A stretch of DNA of 64,000 nt, taken from Agrobacterium sp. AGB01 (GTDB lineage Bacteria > Pseudomonadota > Alphaproteobacteria > Rhizobiales > Rhizobiaceae). Under the pieces are notes generated by a model, which saw only the letters and a program-made list of their open reading frames with translations, searched no databases and was not told the origin of the DNA. The first letter of the stretch is position 1. Each line of letters begins with the position of its first letter. The translations under genes and the position numbers were made by a program. Shown one piece after another: positions 8,731-16,543 of this stretch. Location: NCBI RefSeq assembly GCF_014851585.1, contig NZ_JACVAB010000001.1:930001-994000 (forward strand), read 5' to 3'.

Positions 8731-8997
8731 ATGGCACGCTTTGAAATTCGCGATATCGAAACAGCAGCAATGGGCGGTGAAGCCCGCGCCGATGTGTTCT
8801 GCAATCTGGGTCTTATCTACGCCACAGGGCGCGGATGTGACGTTGATGTGGTTGCAGCCCACAAGTGGCTGAACATTGCAGCAATCAAAGGATCCGAGCG
8901 CGCAGCAAGCCTGCGTGCCGACCTTGCCCGCAACATGAGCAAGGCCGACTTGGCTGCGGCACTGCGTGCTGCACGTGAATGGATGACCATTCACTAA
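8731..8997 (+). CDS. Small Sel1-repeat protein
   Basis: An 88-residue soluble protein containing one to one and a half Sel1-like (TPR-related) repeats: ARADVFCNLGLIYATGRG followed by DVVAAHKWLNIAAIKGSERA, the alanine/glycine/tryptophan spacing of the SLR motif. Sel1 repeats form helix-turn-helix scaffolds for protein contacts; this one is too short to be a full solenoid, so it may cap a partner or act as a dimer. No signal peptide. Monocistronic, with a good terminator at 9168. Relatives of this size occur throughout the Rhizobiaceae; the role is unknown. Confidence 0.8.
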   Translation: MARFEIRDIETAAMGGEARADVFCNLGLIYATGRGCDVDVVAAHKWLNIAAIKGSERAASLRADLARNMSKADLAAALRAAREWMTIH

Positions 8998-9167
8998 TTG
9001 ATAAGGCCAGAAAGGCCAAAACGAGATACCCAAGGGAGGGTAGAACGAAGATAACTCGCAAGAGGAACGCGGCGGGGAATTTGGGAAGGACTGACAACAC
9101 GCAAATGCTGAAGGGCAAATCCATTTGCGAAAATGTTGCAGAAAACCGAAGCTTGCGCTGACACATC

Positions 9168-9206
9168 AAACCGCGACTGGCAGAAACAAGGCCAGCGCGG
9201 TTTTTT
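9168..9206 (+). terminator. Intrinsic terminator
   Basis: AAACCGCG-A-CTGGC / GCCAG-CGCGGTTT stem with one bulged A, loop AGAAACAAG, followed by a run of T. It lies 170 nt after the Sel1 gene, on its strand; the opposite strand also gives a short T-run for the gene ending at 9240 only if read through. Confidence 0.85.
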
Positions 9207-9239
9207 CTTGTTCGGTGTTGCGGGAAGAGGCTGGCCGTA

Positions 9240-10352
9240 TCAGGCCAGCTTTTTCAGCACTTTCGGCAGTGCTTTTTCAAAGAGATCAAGCGACGATTGA
9301 ATGCCGGCGCTGACCCGAATGCAGCGGTTAAGCGGTGCAACACCCGGCATGCGAATGAACACGCCGTGTTCCATCAGGCCATCGACGATAGCTTTGGCAT
9401 AAACGCCGTCGCGACCACAATCAATGGTGACAAAATTGGTGGCGGACGCCAGCGGTGACAGGCCATTGGCCTTGGCAATTGCCGAGATACGCGTGCGGGC
9501 TTCGTCGATCTTCTGTACGACCTCATGCAGATAGGCCTGGTCATTCAGCGCGGCCAGTGCTGCGGCGACGGAAACCCGTGCCATGCCGAAGTGGTTACGA
9601 ATCTTGTCAAATGCCTGCACGTTTCCAAGTGTGCCGATCGCATAACCGACGCGGGCGCCTGCCAGGCCATAGGCCTTTGAAAACGTGCGCATTCTCAAGA
9701 TATTGGGCAGGCCGATAAGTGCTTTAACGTCAGGCGTTGCACCCTTGGGTGCGGTTTCACAATAGGCTTCATCCAGAATGAGAAGACAATTGTCCGGCAA
9801 GGACTTCGCGAAATTCTCGACTTTGTTTGCGTTCCACCAGCTGCCCATCGGGTTATCAGGGTTGGCGAAGTAGACCAGCGGTGCGTTTTCACGCTTCACG
9901 GCGTCAAGCAGACCATTCAGATCTTCGCGGTCATTGACATAAGGTGTTGTGACCAGGCGTCCGCCAAAACCATTGACGTGGTAATTGAAGGTTGGGTACC
10001 CGCCAAATGACGTGACGACAGGGGTGCCGGGCTCAACGATAAGCCGGGCAATTTCACCCAACATACCATCCACGCCGCTGCCGACCGCAATATTGTCTCG
10101 CGATACGCCATGGTGGATGGCCAGTGCTTCCTTCAGTTCAAAATTTTCCGGGTCAGCATACATCCACGTTTCGGTTGCCGCATTGCGCATGGCCTCAAGA
10201 ACAGACGGCGCCGGGCCGAAGCTGCTTTCATTGGCGCCGATACGGGCTTTGACGGCCAAGTGGCGATTACGCTCTATGGCTTCAGGTCCAACGAAGGGAA
10301 CGGTTGATGGCAGGCTGGCGGCGAGGGGCGTAAAGCGGGAAAATGCGGACAT
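9240..10352 (-). CDS. Class I/II aminotransferase, HisC (histidinol-phosphate aminotransferase) family
   Basis: A 370-residue PLP enzyme of the HisC/CobD branch of fold type I. Visible: GANESSFGPAPSVL near the N-terminus, YADPENFELKEALA, GSGVDGMLGEIARL, the NPDNPMGSWW block, LILDEAYCE with the pyridine-nitrogen Asp, and RTFSKAYGLAGARVGY with the Schiff-base Lys. The C-terminus has FIRMPGVAPLNRCIRVSAG, with the carboxylate-binding Arg. Genomes of this group usually carry several HisC paralogues, some acting on aromatic amino acids, and no other his genes are nearby, so the true histidine enzyme may be elsewhere. I do not assign a symbol. Monocistronic. Confidence 0.85.
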   Translation of the reverse strand: MSAFSRFTPLAASLPSTVPFVGPEAIERNRHLAVKARIGANESSFGPAPSVLEAMRNAATETWMYADPENFELKEALAIHHGVSRDNIAVGSGVDGMLGEIARLIVEPGTPVVTSFGGYPTFNYHVNGFGGRLVTTPYVNDREDLNGLLDAVKRENAPLVYFANPDNPMGSWWNANKVENFAKSLPDNCLLILDEAYCETAPKGATPDVKALIGLPNILRMRTFSKAYGLAGARVGYAIGTLGNVQAFDKIRNHFGMARVSVAAALAALNDQAYLHEVVQKIDEARTRISAIAKANGLSPLASATNFVTIDCGRDGVYAKAIVDGLMEHGVFIRMPGVAPLNRCIRVSAGIQSSLDLFEKALPKVLKKLA

Positions 10353-10550
10353 TACAGACTATTCCGGTATCGATTTGAAATCGACGACACAATAGGTTGA
10401 AAACCATCCCGTGCAAGCCACGTTTTTGCTGAAACTGTACGGACGCCAATGACTTTTGCGTCATGCGAAACCGCACAAACTGGCCCTAAATACCAAAAAG
10501 CGGGGGCATCAGAAATGACCTGCGCCTTGATCTTTTCAAGGTGTCTGCAC

Positions 10551-10904
10551 TTACAGGCTGGCGTCGAAACTCAGTCTCTGCACGTGGTGCAGGAACTCTG
10601 GATCGATCAGCATATTGAAGCCGATAACCGCTTTTTCTTCTTCGCGGCGGATCAACGTGCAGCCAATTTCGTCACGAATTCCGAGCAATTCGAGGAAGAA
10701 GTTATTGGGAATTTCCACCTCGGGGCTGACTTCGAGTTCAGCGCCGTAGAGTGAAATCGTCCTGACAAGGCAACGTACGCTGTCCTTGGTGCTCAGGTGG
10801 CGGCCGAGTACCACGATCTTGCCGGGGCGGTCGATCGTGAACTTCTCGTACATCTCGTCCTGAGGAACCGACTGCCGTGGATCAATTGTTACGTTCAATG
10901 GCAT
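10551..10904 (-). CDS. PilZ-like domain protein with degenerate c-di-GMP motifs
   Basis: A 117-residue single-domain protein. The stretch RCLVRTISLYGAELEVSPEV resembles the second PilZ motif ((D/N)xSxxG) with Thr in place of Asp/Asn (TISLYG). The upstream arginine motif is reduced: DRPGKIVVL has one Arg where two are expected. PilZ domains bind cyclic di-GMP through those residues, so binding is doubtful; a PilZ-like fold acting as a protein adaptor is an alternative. No signal or membrane segment. It stands alone between an aminotransferase and the flavoprotein operon. Confidence 0.7.
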   Translation of the reverse strand: MPLNVTIDPRQSVPQDEMYEKFTIDRPGKIVVLGRHLSTKDSVRCLVRTISLYGAELEVSPEVEIPNNFFLELLGIRDEIGCTLIRREEEKAVIGFNMLIDPEFLHHVQRLSFDASL

Positions 10905-11159
10905 GACAACCTCCCATGATTGCCCATTATTTATATATGAAGGTACGCCTCAAGCATTGCTCCAAGCTTAATCGAGCTTCTAAAATACAAAACAATGTGC
11001 ATGATTTTGCCACACAACGACGCTCAGAATTGCTTCTGCGCAGTTGTTCTGTGTGGTTGGCTCCACGGGAGTTGACGCAAGGCGTACGCAGCGTTACGCC
11101 TTTGTCATGTAAACAAGCATGCGGTTCTCTTGCGACGAATCGTAATGGGGAGTCGTGTT

Positions 11160-12377
11160 GTGAGTGGCAGATTGGTCATTGTGGGGGCAGGGCAGGCGGC
11201 CTTCGCACTTGCTTCTAAACTGAGAGCGCTAAAGGATGATCGTCCCATCACAATCCTCGGCTCAGAAGATGTCCTGCCTTACCAACGTCCACCTTTATCC
11301 AAGAAATATCTTCTCGGTGAAATGACTTTTGATCGGCTGCTGTTTCGGCCGGAACAGTGGTACACCGACAATAATGTTGAAATCAGAACTTCGGCGTGGG
11401 TTGAAGAAATCGACCGCGTTGCAAAGACTGTTCGTCTGCAGGATGGCAGTACCGTTGTTTACGAAACACTGGTTTTGGCAACCGGTGCCGAACCACGTAG
11501 CCTGCCACCTGGCATCGGTGGTGATTTGCAGGGCATTTTTACGGTTCGCGACAAGCGCGACGCGGATCGCCTGATGGAAGAGATGCGTCCCGGCCGCCGC
11601 CTGCTCATTGTCGGCGGAGGTTACATCGGACTTGAGGCTGCGGCTGTTGCCCGCCATCTCGGCCTTGACGTGACATTGATTGAAATGGCGGATCGTATCC
11701 TTCAACGCGTTGCGGCGCGTGAAACTGCCGATGCCATCAGGGGAATCCACGTGTCGCATGGTGTTTCCATCAGGGAAAAAACCGGCTTGGTTCGTCTGAA
11801 CGGCGACAACGGTCACGTGAACACTGCGGAACTGTCCGACGGTTCTGTCATTGATGTGGATTTTGTGATTGCCGGTATCGGCGTGACCCCCAATGACCGC
11901 TTGGCGCGCGAGGCCGGGCTGGATGTCGCCAATGGCGTGGTTGTGGATGCCTTTACCCGCACATCAGACAGTTCAATTCATGCATTGGGCGATTGCGCAG
12001 TCTTGCCTTGGCAGGGCACGCAGATCCGGCTTGAATCCGTACAGAATGCCGTTGAGCAGGCAGAAGCCGCTGCCATCGTCTTGACCGGTGAGGACCGTCC
12101 CTATGATCCAAAACCGTGGTTCTGGTCCGATCAGTATGATGTGAAGCTTCAGATCGCCGGATTTAATGCTGGCTATGACGAAACCTTGGTGCGCATCGGC
12201 ACACGTGAGGGTAGTCTTTCCATTTGGTATTTCCGCCAGGGCCAGTTCATCGCCGTCGATGCTATCAATGATGCCAAAGCCTATGTCACCGGTAAAAAGA
12301 TGCTCGAAGGCGGTATCAATCCGGACCGTATGATTCTTGCCGATACCTCAGCTGATCTCAAGCAGCTTCTTGTTTAA
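11160..12377 (+). CDS. FAD/NAD(P)H ferredoxin/rubredoxin reductase-type oxidoreductase
   Basis: About 405 residues, flavoprotein of the ferredoxin reductase class that feeds Rieske or [2Fe-2S] partners in oxygenase systems. FAD site LVIVGAGQAAFALASKLR at the N-terminus; DVLPYQRPPLSKKYL is typical of this class; the NAD(P)H dinucleotide fold is LLIVGGGYIGLEAAAV; the second FAD motif is SSIHALGDCA; a C-terminal reductase domain follows with FWSDQYDVKLQIAG. I chose the GTG at 11160 because GGGGAG lies 7 nt before it and it gives the usual length; in-frame ATG 11145 and TTG 11130 are possible. No ferredoxin or oxygenase gene is adjacent, so the partner is unknown. It precedes the aldolase by 10 nt. 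Confidence 0.88.
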   Translation: MSGRLVIVGAGQAAFALASKLRALKDDRPITILGSEDVLPYQRPPLSKKYLLGEMTFDRLLFRPEQWYTDNNVEIRTSAWVEEIDRVAKTVRLQDGSTVVYETLVLATGAEPRSLPPGIGGDLQGIFTVRDKRDADRLMEEMRPGRRLLIVGGGYIGLEAAAVARHLGLDVTLIEMADRILQRVAARETADAIRGIHVSHGVSIREKTGLVRLNGDNGHVNTAELSDGSVIDVDFVIAGIGVTPNDRLAREAGLDVANGVVVDAFTRTSDSSIHALGDCAVLPWQGTQIRLESVQNAVEQAEAAAIVLTGEDRPYDPKPWFWSDQYDVKLQIAGFNAGYDETLVRIGTREGSLSIWYFRQGQFIAVDAINDAKAYVTGKKMLEGGINPDRMILADTSADLKQLLV

Positions 12378-12387
12378 AGGAAAGTGC

Positions 12388-13191
12388 ATGCCCGTCTCTG
12401 AAAATCGTTTCAAAACAGCCATTAAATCCGGAAAACCACAGATCGGTCTGTGGCTGGATATGGGCGAGGCAATCGCTGCCGAGATTGCTGGAACTTCTGG
12501 ATTTGACTGGCTTGTCATTGATGGTGAGCATGGCCCGAACGACCTGCGCAGCATTATCGAGCAGCTGAGAGCACTTTCCAGTTCGCCGGCAGAGCCCGTT
12601 GTGCGTGTTCCCGTCGGCGAAACCTGGATCATCAAACAGATGCTCGACGCGGGCGCCCGTACACTTCTCGTGCCGATGGTCGATTCGGCCGAACAGGCGA
12701 GAGAGCTAGTGCGTGCAATTCATTACCCCCCGCACGGCATTCGTGGGGTGGGAGCGGCGGTTGCGCGTGCATCAGCGTTCAACACGATTGATGACTACGC
12801 TGAAACGGCGGCTGAAGGTCTGTGTCTGCTGGTGCAGGTTGAAACCCGCGCAGCGATTGCCGATCTCGATAATATCCTCGCTGTTGAAGGTGTCGACGGT
12901 GTTTTCATCGGTCCGGCTGACCTTGCGGCTGATCTTGGATATCTTGGTCGGATGGACGCACCGGAAGTGCAAGAGGTGATTGAAAACGCCATCACCAAGA
13001 TTGTTTCAGCAGGTAAGGCCGCTGGCATCTTGACCTTCAATGAGACCTTCAACCGTCGTTACCTTGAACTCGGCGCGACTTTTGTTGCTGTTGGCGCGGA
13101 TGTGTTCGAGTTTGCTACTGCGCTTAGGAACCTGTCTGCTCGCTATAAGGTGGGCTCTTCAGCGACCAAAAGCCCGGCCAAGGGATATTGA
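12388..13191 (+). CDS. HpcH/HpaI aldolase family protein (4-hydroxy-2-oxoheptanedioate aldolase-like)
   Basis: A 267-residue class II pyruvate aldolase. Family marks: QIGLWLDMGEAIAAEIAG, VIDGEHGPNDLRS (catalytic His region), RVPVGETWIIKQMLDAGA, MVDSAEQARELVRAI, QVETRAAIADLD (metal-binding Glu) and GVFIGPADLAADLG (metal-binding Asp). HpaI releases pyruvate and succinic semialdehyde in hydroxyphenylacetate breakdown; relatives cleave 2-keto-3-deoxy sugars or act on glyoxylate, so the substrate is open. Start ATG 12388 has AAAGGAAA upstream, 10 nt after the reductase stop; the pair is an operon. Other homoprotocatechuate genes are absent here. Confidence 0.88.
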   Translation: MPVSENRFKTAIKSGKPQIGLWLDMGEAIAAEIAGTSGFDWLVIDGEHGPNDLRSIIEQLRALSSSPAEPVVRVPVGETWIIKQMLDAGARTLLVPMVDSAEQARELVRAIHYPPHGIRGVGAAVARASAFNTIDDYAETAAEGLCLLVQVETRAAIADLDNILAVEGVDGVFIGPADLAADLGYLGRMDAPEVQEVIENAITKIVSAGKAAGILTFNETFNRRYLELGATFVAVGADVFEFATALRNLSARYKVGSSATKSPAKGY

Positions 13192-13200
13192 AGGACGAGG

Positions 13201-13219
13201 CGGAGTATCACATACTCCG
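13201..13219 (+). terminator. Short hairpin after aldolase gene
   Basis: Perfect 8-bp stem CGGAGTAT / ATACTCCG with a CAC loop, 9 nt past the aldolase stop and before the convergent small gene. There is no T-run, so termination here is uncertain. Confidence 0.4.
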
Positions 13220-13247
13220 TCACGTGGCCCCGACAGTGGTTTCCGCT

Positions 13248-13442
13248 TCAGTCATCGTTGCTGGCGTTCAGTTTTTCCGGTGGAATGCCCTGATCGCCAG
13301 AATGCAAATAGCCCTCATTTAACAGCCAGTTGCGCAGGATCTGCCGTATAGCGTCATCTCGCTGCATCTGCCTCGATGTCGCAAAGGACATCAATGCTTC
13401 CTCGAGTTCTGGTTCGAATACTTTCGTTCTTTCCATTTGCAT
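13248..13442 (-). CDS. Small conserved hypothetical protein (64 aa)
   Basis: ATG 13442 is preceded by GGGGAGGAG eight nucleotides upstream, a strong ribosome site. The 64-residue product is soluble and acidic at the C-terminus. It has a helical core ERTKVFEPELEEALMSFA followed by QRDDAIRQILRNWLLNEGYL, which in pattern (charged strand, then two helices with RxxILRxWL) recalls small ribbon-helix-helix or antitoxin-like DNA-binding proteins, but I see no definite match. No adjacent toxin gene. Monocistronic; it faces the aldolase gene. Confidence 0.6.
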   Translation of the reverse strand: MQMERTKVFEPELEEALMSFATSRQMQRDDAIRQILRNWLLNEGYLHSGDQGIPPEKLNASNDD

Positions 13443-13479
13443 GATTACTACTCCTCCCCGCTTTCAAAATGCCAACGAC

Positions 13480-13504
13480 AAAAAGGGGCGGTAAACGCCC
13501 CTTT
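13480..13504 (-). terminator. Intrinsic terminator for the DUF883-like gene
   Basis: On the minus strand AAAGGGGCG-TTTAC-CGCCCCTTTTT: nine-base-pair GC-rich stem followed by T's, 20 nt after the stop at 13524. Confidence 0.85.
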
Positions 13505-13523
13505 GAGATAGTGTCTTGCTGTC

Positions 13524-13859
13524 TTACGGCAGACGCCAGCGCGATGGAGGCTGGTTCGAGCTGCTGTTGGCGATAAAATAGCCAAGCGCAAATCCGATAA
13601 CGCCAACCGTCGTCAAAAGCGACGTCGCAGTGCCAGGGTTTTCCTTGACGGCTTCGACGACATTGTAGCCTTGTTCACGTACGTTATGGGCTGCTTTGCG
13701 CACCCGGCTGCTAGCATCGTCAACGACTTCAGCAGCGCTTTCCGAAAAACTTCCGGCTCTTGCCGACACTGACTTAGTCAGTGAATCAATCTGCGATCGC
13801 AGTTCTGCAATCTGCGTTTCAATCGTGTCTTCCACGACATTGAGTTTGGTTTGTGCCAT
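13524..13859 (-). CDS. DUF883/ElaB-YqjD-like membrane-anchored protein
   Basis: A 111-residue protein: N-terminal helix/coiled coil (ETQIAELRSQIDSLTKSV), a middle amphipathic stretch rich in Ala/Ser/Glu, KAAHNVREQGYNVVEAVKEN, then one C-terminal membrane helix (TSLLTTVGVIGFALGYFIA) and a short polar tail. This is the layout of ElaB/YqjD (DUF883) proteins, inner-membrane anchored and in some species ribosome-associated and stationary-phase induced. Start ATG 13859 has GAGGTG upstream; the two extra codons to 13865 begin with TTG and are unlikely. Own terminator at 13480. Confidence 0.75.
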   Translation of the reverse strand: MAQTKLNVVEDTIETQIAELRSQIDSLTKSVSARAGSFSESAAEVVDDASSRVRKAAHNVREQGYNVVEAVKENPGTATSLLTTVGVIGFALGYFIANSSSNQPPSRWRLP

Positions 13860-13950
13860 TACCAATCACCTCATATGGTTACGGGTAAAGAACGGCCTGA
13901 ACTAACATTTGGTTCCAATGTCGGGTCGTATTTTGGTTTGAAATGAAAGC

Positions 13951-13992
13951 ATTCGACCTGCCGCGCGCCAACGAGCGCAGCGCAGGTCGAAT
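13951..13992. repeat. Inverted repeat downstream of recombinase gene
   Basis: Perfect 11-bp arms ATTCGACCTGC / GCAGGTCGAAT around a 20-nt GC-rich spacer that itself can pair (GCGC / GCGC). It starts 40 nt past the recombinase stop. It may be that gene's terminator (read on the minus strand it is followed by CTTTCATTTC) or a recombinase core-site-like palindrome; the first is simpler. Confidence 0.6.
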
Positions 13993-14031
13993 ATATCTGG
14001 CGCATACAGCCTCGAAACTACGAGGCGTGAT

Positions 14032-14958
14032 TTATTTGACGTGCCGTTCCAACACGGGCAGGCACATATCGAGATCGTGTGACGCCAGATGTGCGTAACG
14101 CATTGTCATCTGTAATGTCTGATGACCGAGCCACATTTGCACACGCCTGATGTCAATGCCGCCCTGAACAAGCCTCGACGCGCATGTATGTCGCAAGATG
14201 TGCGGAACGACATCGTCATCACTTCCAAGCCCGACCGTGTGGCGAGCCGCGTGCCAGCTTGTCCGGAACCGTTGCTGATCAATGCCAGCAAACGGACCTT
14301 TTCCGCGCTTCTCAGATGCAAAAACCGCATCATAGGCACGTGTGGTCAACGGTACCGATCGGCTGCGGCCGGATTTGGTCACCCAGAATGTTGCACGTCT
14401 TTCGACGATATCACCCCATTGCAGCCCAAGACCCTCTCCAAGACGTGCGCCGGTATCGACGAGAAAAATACAAAGTCGTTGATAGACCTCTGATTCTTTA
14501 CCTATTGCCTCAAAAAGGCGCCGCTCTTCTTCATGATCAAGAAAGCGAATACGTCCGGCCTTTTCCTTCTCTCGCCGGAATTCCGGCAAGCTGTGGATAT
14601 CCCCCATTTTATGCGCCTTGCGCAGCAACTTTCGCAGCGCAGCCATCTTTCTGTTGATGGTGGCATTGCTGTTGCCGCGATTACGCAGCTTGCCAATCAG
14701 GCTATCCAGCATATCCTGAGAAAACACAGTAAATAACGGATTTTCTAAAATTTCATGCAATTCGCCAATGAAATTATTGACGTTGTATTTATGGCTTCCC
14801 GGCTGCCACAAAATGTCGCCGTAGCGTTCGAGCAAGCCCTTTAATGAAATTTCTCTGACCAGCTTTGCTGCTGTCGTTAAATTATACCGATATGGAAAAT
14901 CATAGGACCCGTAGTCCCTCAAAATTCCCGTATCGTCGCCCACGCATAATTGCTGCAT
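14032..14958 (-). CDS. Tyrosine recombinase/phage-type integrase
   Basis: A 308-residue site-specific recombinase. An N-terminal SAM-like DNA-binding domain (residues about 30-120, with NATINRKMAALRKLLRKA) precedes the catalytic domain. All catalytic residues are seen: Arg172 (TGARLGEGLGLQW), Lys195 (TKSGRSR), His253-x-x-Arg256 (HILRHTCASRL), His279 (LGHQ) and Tyr288 (MRYAHL). It is therefore likely active. It is not XerC/XerD by its surroundings and has no excisionase or phage genes next to it. Flanking DNA is more AT-rich than the rest. Which sequence it recombines is unknown; tRNA-Ser 1.5 kb away is a candidate, but I see no duplicated tRNA end. Confidence 0.88.
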   Translation of the reverse strand: MQQLCVGDDTGILRDYGSYDFPYRYNLTTAAKLVREISLKGLLERYGDILWQPGSHKYNVNNFIGELHEILENPLFTVFSQDMLDSLIGKLRNRGNSNATINRKMAALRKLLRKAHKMGDIHSLPEFRREKEKAGRIRFLDHEEERRLFEAIGKESEVYQRLCIFLVDTGARLGEGLGLQWGDIVERRATFWVTKSGRSRSVPLTTRAYDAVFASEKRGKGPFAGIDQQRFRTSWHAARHTVGLGSDDDVVPHILRHTCASRLVQGGIDIRRVQMWLGHQTLQMTMRYAHLASHDLDMCLPVLERHVK

Positions 14959-15204
14959 CTAGTATGCTCCTTTGCCCCCTTTCCGCCAATGATCATGGCC
15001 GGTTAAAATTTCATAAAATGCAAACTATCGTTGCATCTTAGAATGTTTCAATTTCTATGCGTCCGCGAGAAAAACGGACCCATAAAGCAGCCGACATAAT
15101 ACCCGTGTCCCCAAGCATATCGGCCTCTGTGAGCGAAGATGAATAATCCGTAATAAAAAATTCACCACGCTTATGAATTGAGCAGCCCTAATGCTCAAAA
15201 TGAA

Positions 15205-15230
15205 GAAGCCCGGCATTTCTGCCGGGCTTC
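15205..15230 (-). terminator. Terminator of minus-strand porin
   Basis: Eleven-base-pair stem GAAGCCCGGCA / TGCCGGGCTTC with a TTTC loop, 16 nt past the porin stop; on the minus strand it is followed by ATTTT. The other porin has a nearly identical hairpin. Confidence 0.88.
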
Positions 15231-15246
15231 ACTGACATCAGTCAGA

Positions 15247-16275
15247 TTAGAACGAACGGGTCAGGCGAACCCAACCAGAAACGTTGTCGTCTTCGTTGTC
15301 TACGTCAACGTAGTCAACAGTCGCACCGACCTTGAGGCCCTTAGCGAGCTGGTATTCAGCCAGAAGGCCAACGCCCCAAGCGTCTACGTTGTCCTGTGTG
15401 CTCCAGTAAGAAGCAGATGGAGTGATCGTCAGCTTGTCTGTAGCCTTGAGAGCGTAAGAAGCAGCAACAGTCCACTCGTAATCGTTGTTAACGTATACGG
15501 TTGTGCCGGAAGCCCAACCAACAGCAACGTTCAGTTCGCCTGGGCCAACTGGAGCAACGAGAGTTGCGTACAGAGCGCCTTCTTCAGCTTCGAAGTCGTA
15601 AACGCCGCGCAGAGCGATGTTCGATGCGCCGAAGTCAACCTGTGCGTAACCTTCGATACCGAGTTCGTTGCCTGGGTTGTTTGGAACAGCAACGCCGCCA
15701 ACCAGTGTCGAGCCGTTGTATTCGCCAGACAGGTCGTCTACGCCGAGACCGATGCGGAACGAGCCAGCGTCGTACAGGTAGCTGATGGTGTTGAAGTTGG
15801 AAGCGTCAGCAAAGTCGTCGAGTTCGCCGTTGATGCCGGTGTCATCCCACCATGTGAGAGCCTTACCAGCCTTGAGGCCGCCAACAGTGATGTAAGCCTG
15901 CTCGAGCGAAACGGCGGAAGAAGGTGTGCCAGCGGAGCTGTAGTTGCCCTGCAGACGGATGTAGGTGCCGATTGTGCCGAGTTCAGAGTCGGTCTTCGTG
16001 TCGAAGAATACGCGGCCACGAGTAGCGGAGTACCAGTCGCTCGTGCTGTTTGCACCAACGTCTTCACCGAAACCAACAGTGAAACGAACTTCACCGCCGA
16101 TGCGCAGGCAGGTTTCAGTGCCTGGGATGTAGAAGTAGCCAGCGCCGAAAGCGTCGCAAACGCGAACGTATTCCAGGGGCTCTGGCTCAGCAGCGACGAT
16201 AGCGTCAGCGGCCTGTGCGCCAGAAACTGCTGCGAGTGCTGCAGCGGAGCCGATGAGAAGGCTCTTGATGTTCAT
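15247..16275 (-). CDS. Alphaproteobacterial outer-membrane porin (Omp2/RopA type), copy A
   Basis: A 342-residue outer-membrane beta-barrel porin for passive entry of small solutes. Signal peptide MNIKSLLIGSAAALAAVSGAQA, cleaved before ADAIVAAEPEP. YVRVCDAFGAGYFYIPGTET and CLRIGGEVRFTVGF are the porin_2 family start, with two cysteines; the C-terminal strand ends in VRLTRSF with the terminal Phe needed for barrel assembly. It has the same length as the plus-strand paralogue at 17163 and is identical over the first 59 residues, but differs in exposed loops: SGEYNGSTLVGGVAVPNNPG replaces a shorter loop, and the loop before YEWTVAASY is short. Strong ribosome site GGAGG. Separate transcript with its own terminator. 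A long open frame on the opposite strand is codon-bias shadow. Confidence 0.95.
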   Translation of the reverse strand: MNIKSLLIGSAAALAAVSGAQAADAIVAAEPEPLEYVRVCDAFGAGYFYIPGTETCLRIGGEVRFTVGFGEDVGANSTSDWYSATRGRVFFDTKTDSELGTIGTYIRLQGNYSSAGTPSSAVSLEQAYITVGGLKAGKALTWWDDTGINGELDDFADASNFNTISYLYDAGSFRIGLGVDDLSGEYNGSTLVGGVAVPNNPGNELGIEGYAQVDFGASNIALRGVYDFEAEEGALYATLVAPVGPGELNVAVGWASGTTVYVNNDYEWTVAASYALKATDKLTITPSASYWSTQDNVDAWGVGLLAEYQLAKGLKVGATVDYVDVDNEDDNVSGWVRLTRSF

Positions 16276-16295
16276 ATTGACCTCCAGTCAAGTTT
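16097..16295 (-). repeat. 199-bp inverted repeat, left arm (porin A 5' end)
   Basis: Covers 20 nt of leader (AAACTTGACTGGAGGTCAAT) and the first 179 nt of coding sequence. Read base by base, it is identical to 17143-17341 in opposite orientation, then divergence begins at a synonymous C/T in a Gly codon. The arms enclose 847 bp with tRNA-Ser. Confidence 0.93.
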
Positions 16296-16452
16296 GACGA
16301 AGGGCTTCAAAAAACAGCCGGAATCGCAGCAAAAAGCGGGCTTTTTGCGGAGTTCATTGTTTTCGGAGAATTCGGCGTGGCAAATCCAGATCCTAAATGC
16401 GAACGTGGGATCGCATCTCATGATCGTCAATTATTTTGGGAAATCAATATGA

Positions 16453-16543
16453 TGGCGGAGAGGATGGGATTCGAACCCACGATACGCTTTTGACGTATAC
16501 TCCCTTAGCAGGGGAGCGCCTTCGACCACTCGGCCACCTCTCC
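16453..16543 (-). tRNA. tRNA-Ser (GCU anticodon)
   Basis: Minus strand, 91 nt including an encoded CCA. Acceptor stem GGAGAGG / CCTCTCC with discriminator G, anticodon loop CTGCTAA giving GCT (reads AGC/AGU), a long variable arm (class II tRNA, as for serine) and T-loop GGTTCGAATCC. It lies between the two divergent porin genes, in the orientation of porin A. Confidence 0.97.

Noticed and set aside
8542..9033. 163-codon minus-strand open frame over the Sel1 gene
   Set aside because: Antisense to the Sel1 gene, Cys-rich and without family features.
15178..16452. 424-codon open frame on the plus strand
   Set aside because: It lies antisense across the whole minus-strand porin and encodes unnatural Val/Ser/Cys-rich sequence; it arises from the porin's codon bias.
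14032..16543. Integration of an island at tRNA-Ser by the nearby recombinase
   Set aside because: I searched by eye for a second copy of the tRNA 3' end (GGTTCGAATCC to CCA) near the recombinase and found none; no cargo genes either.
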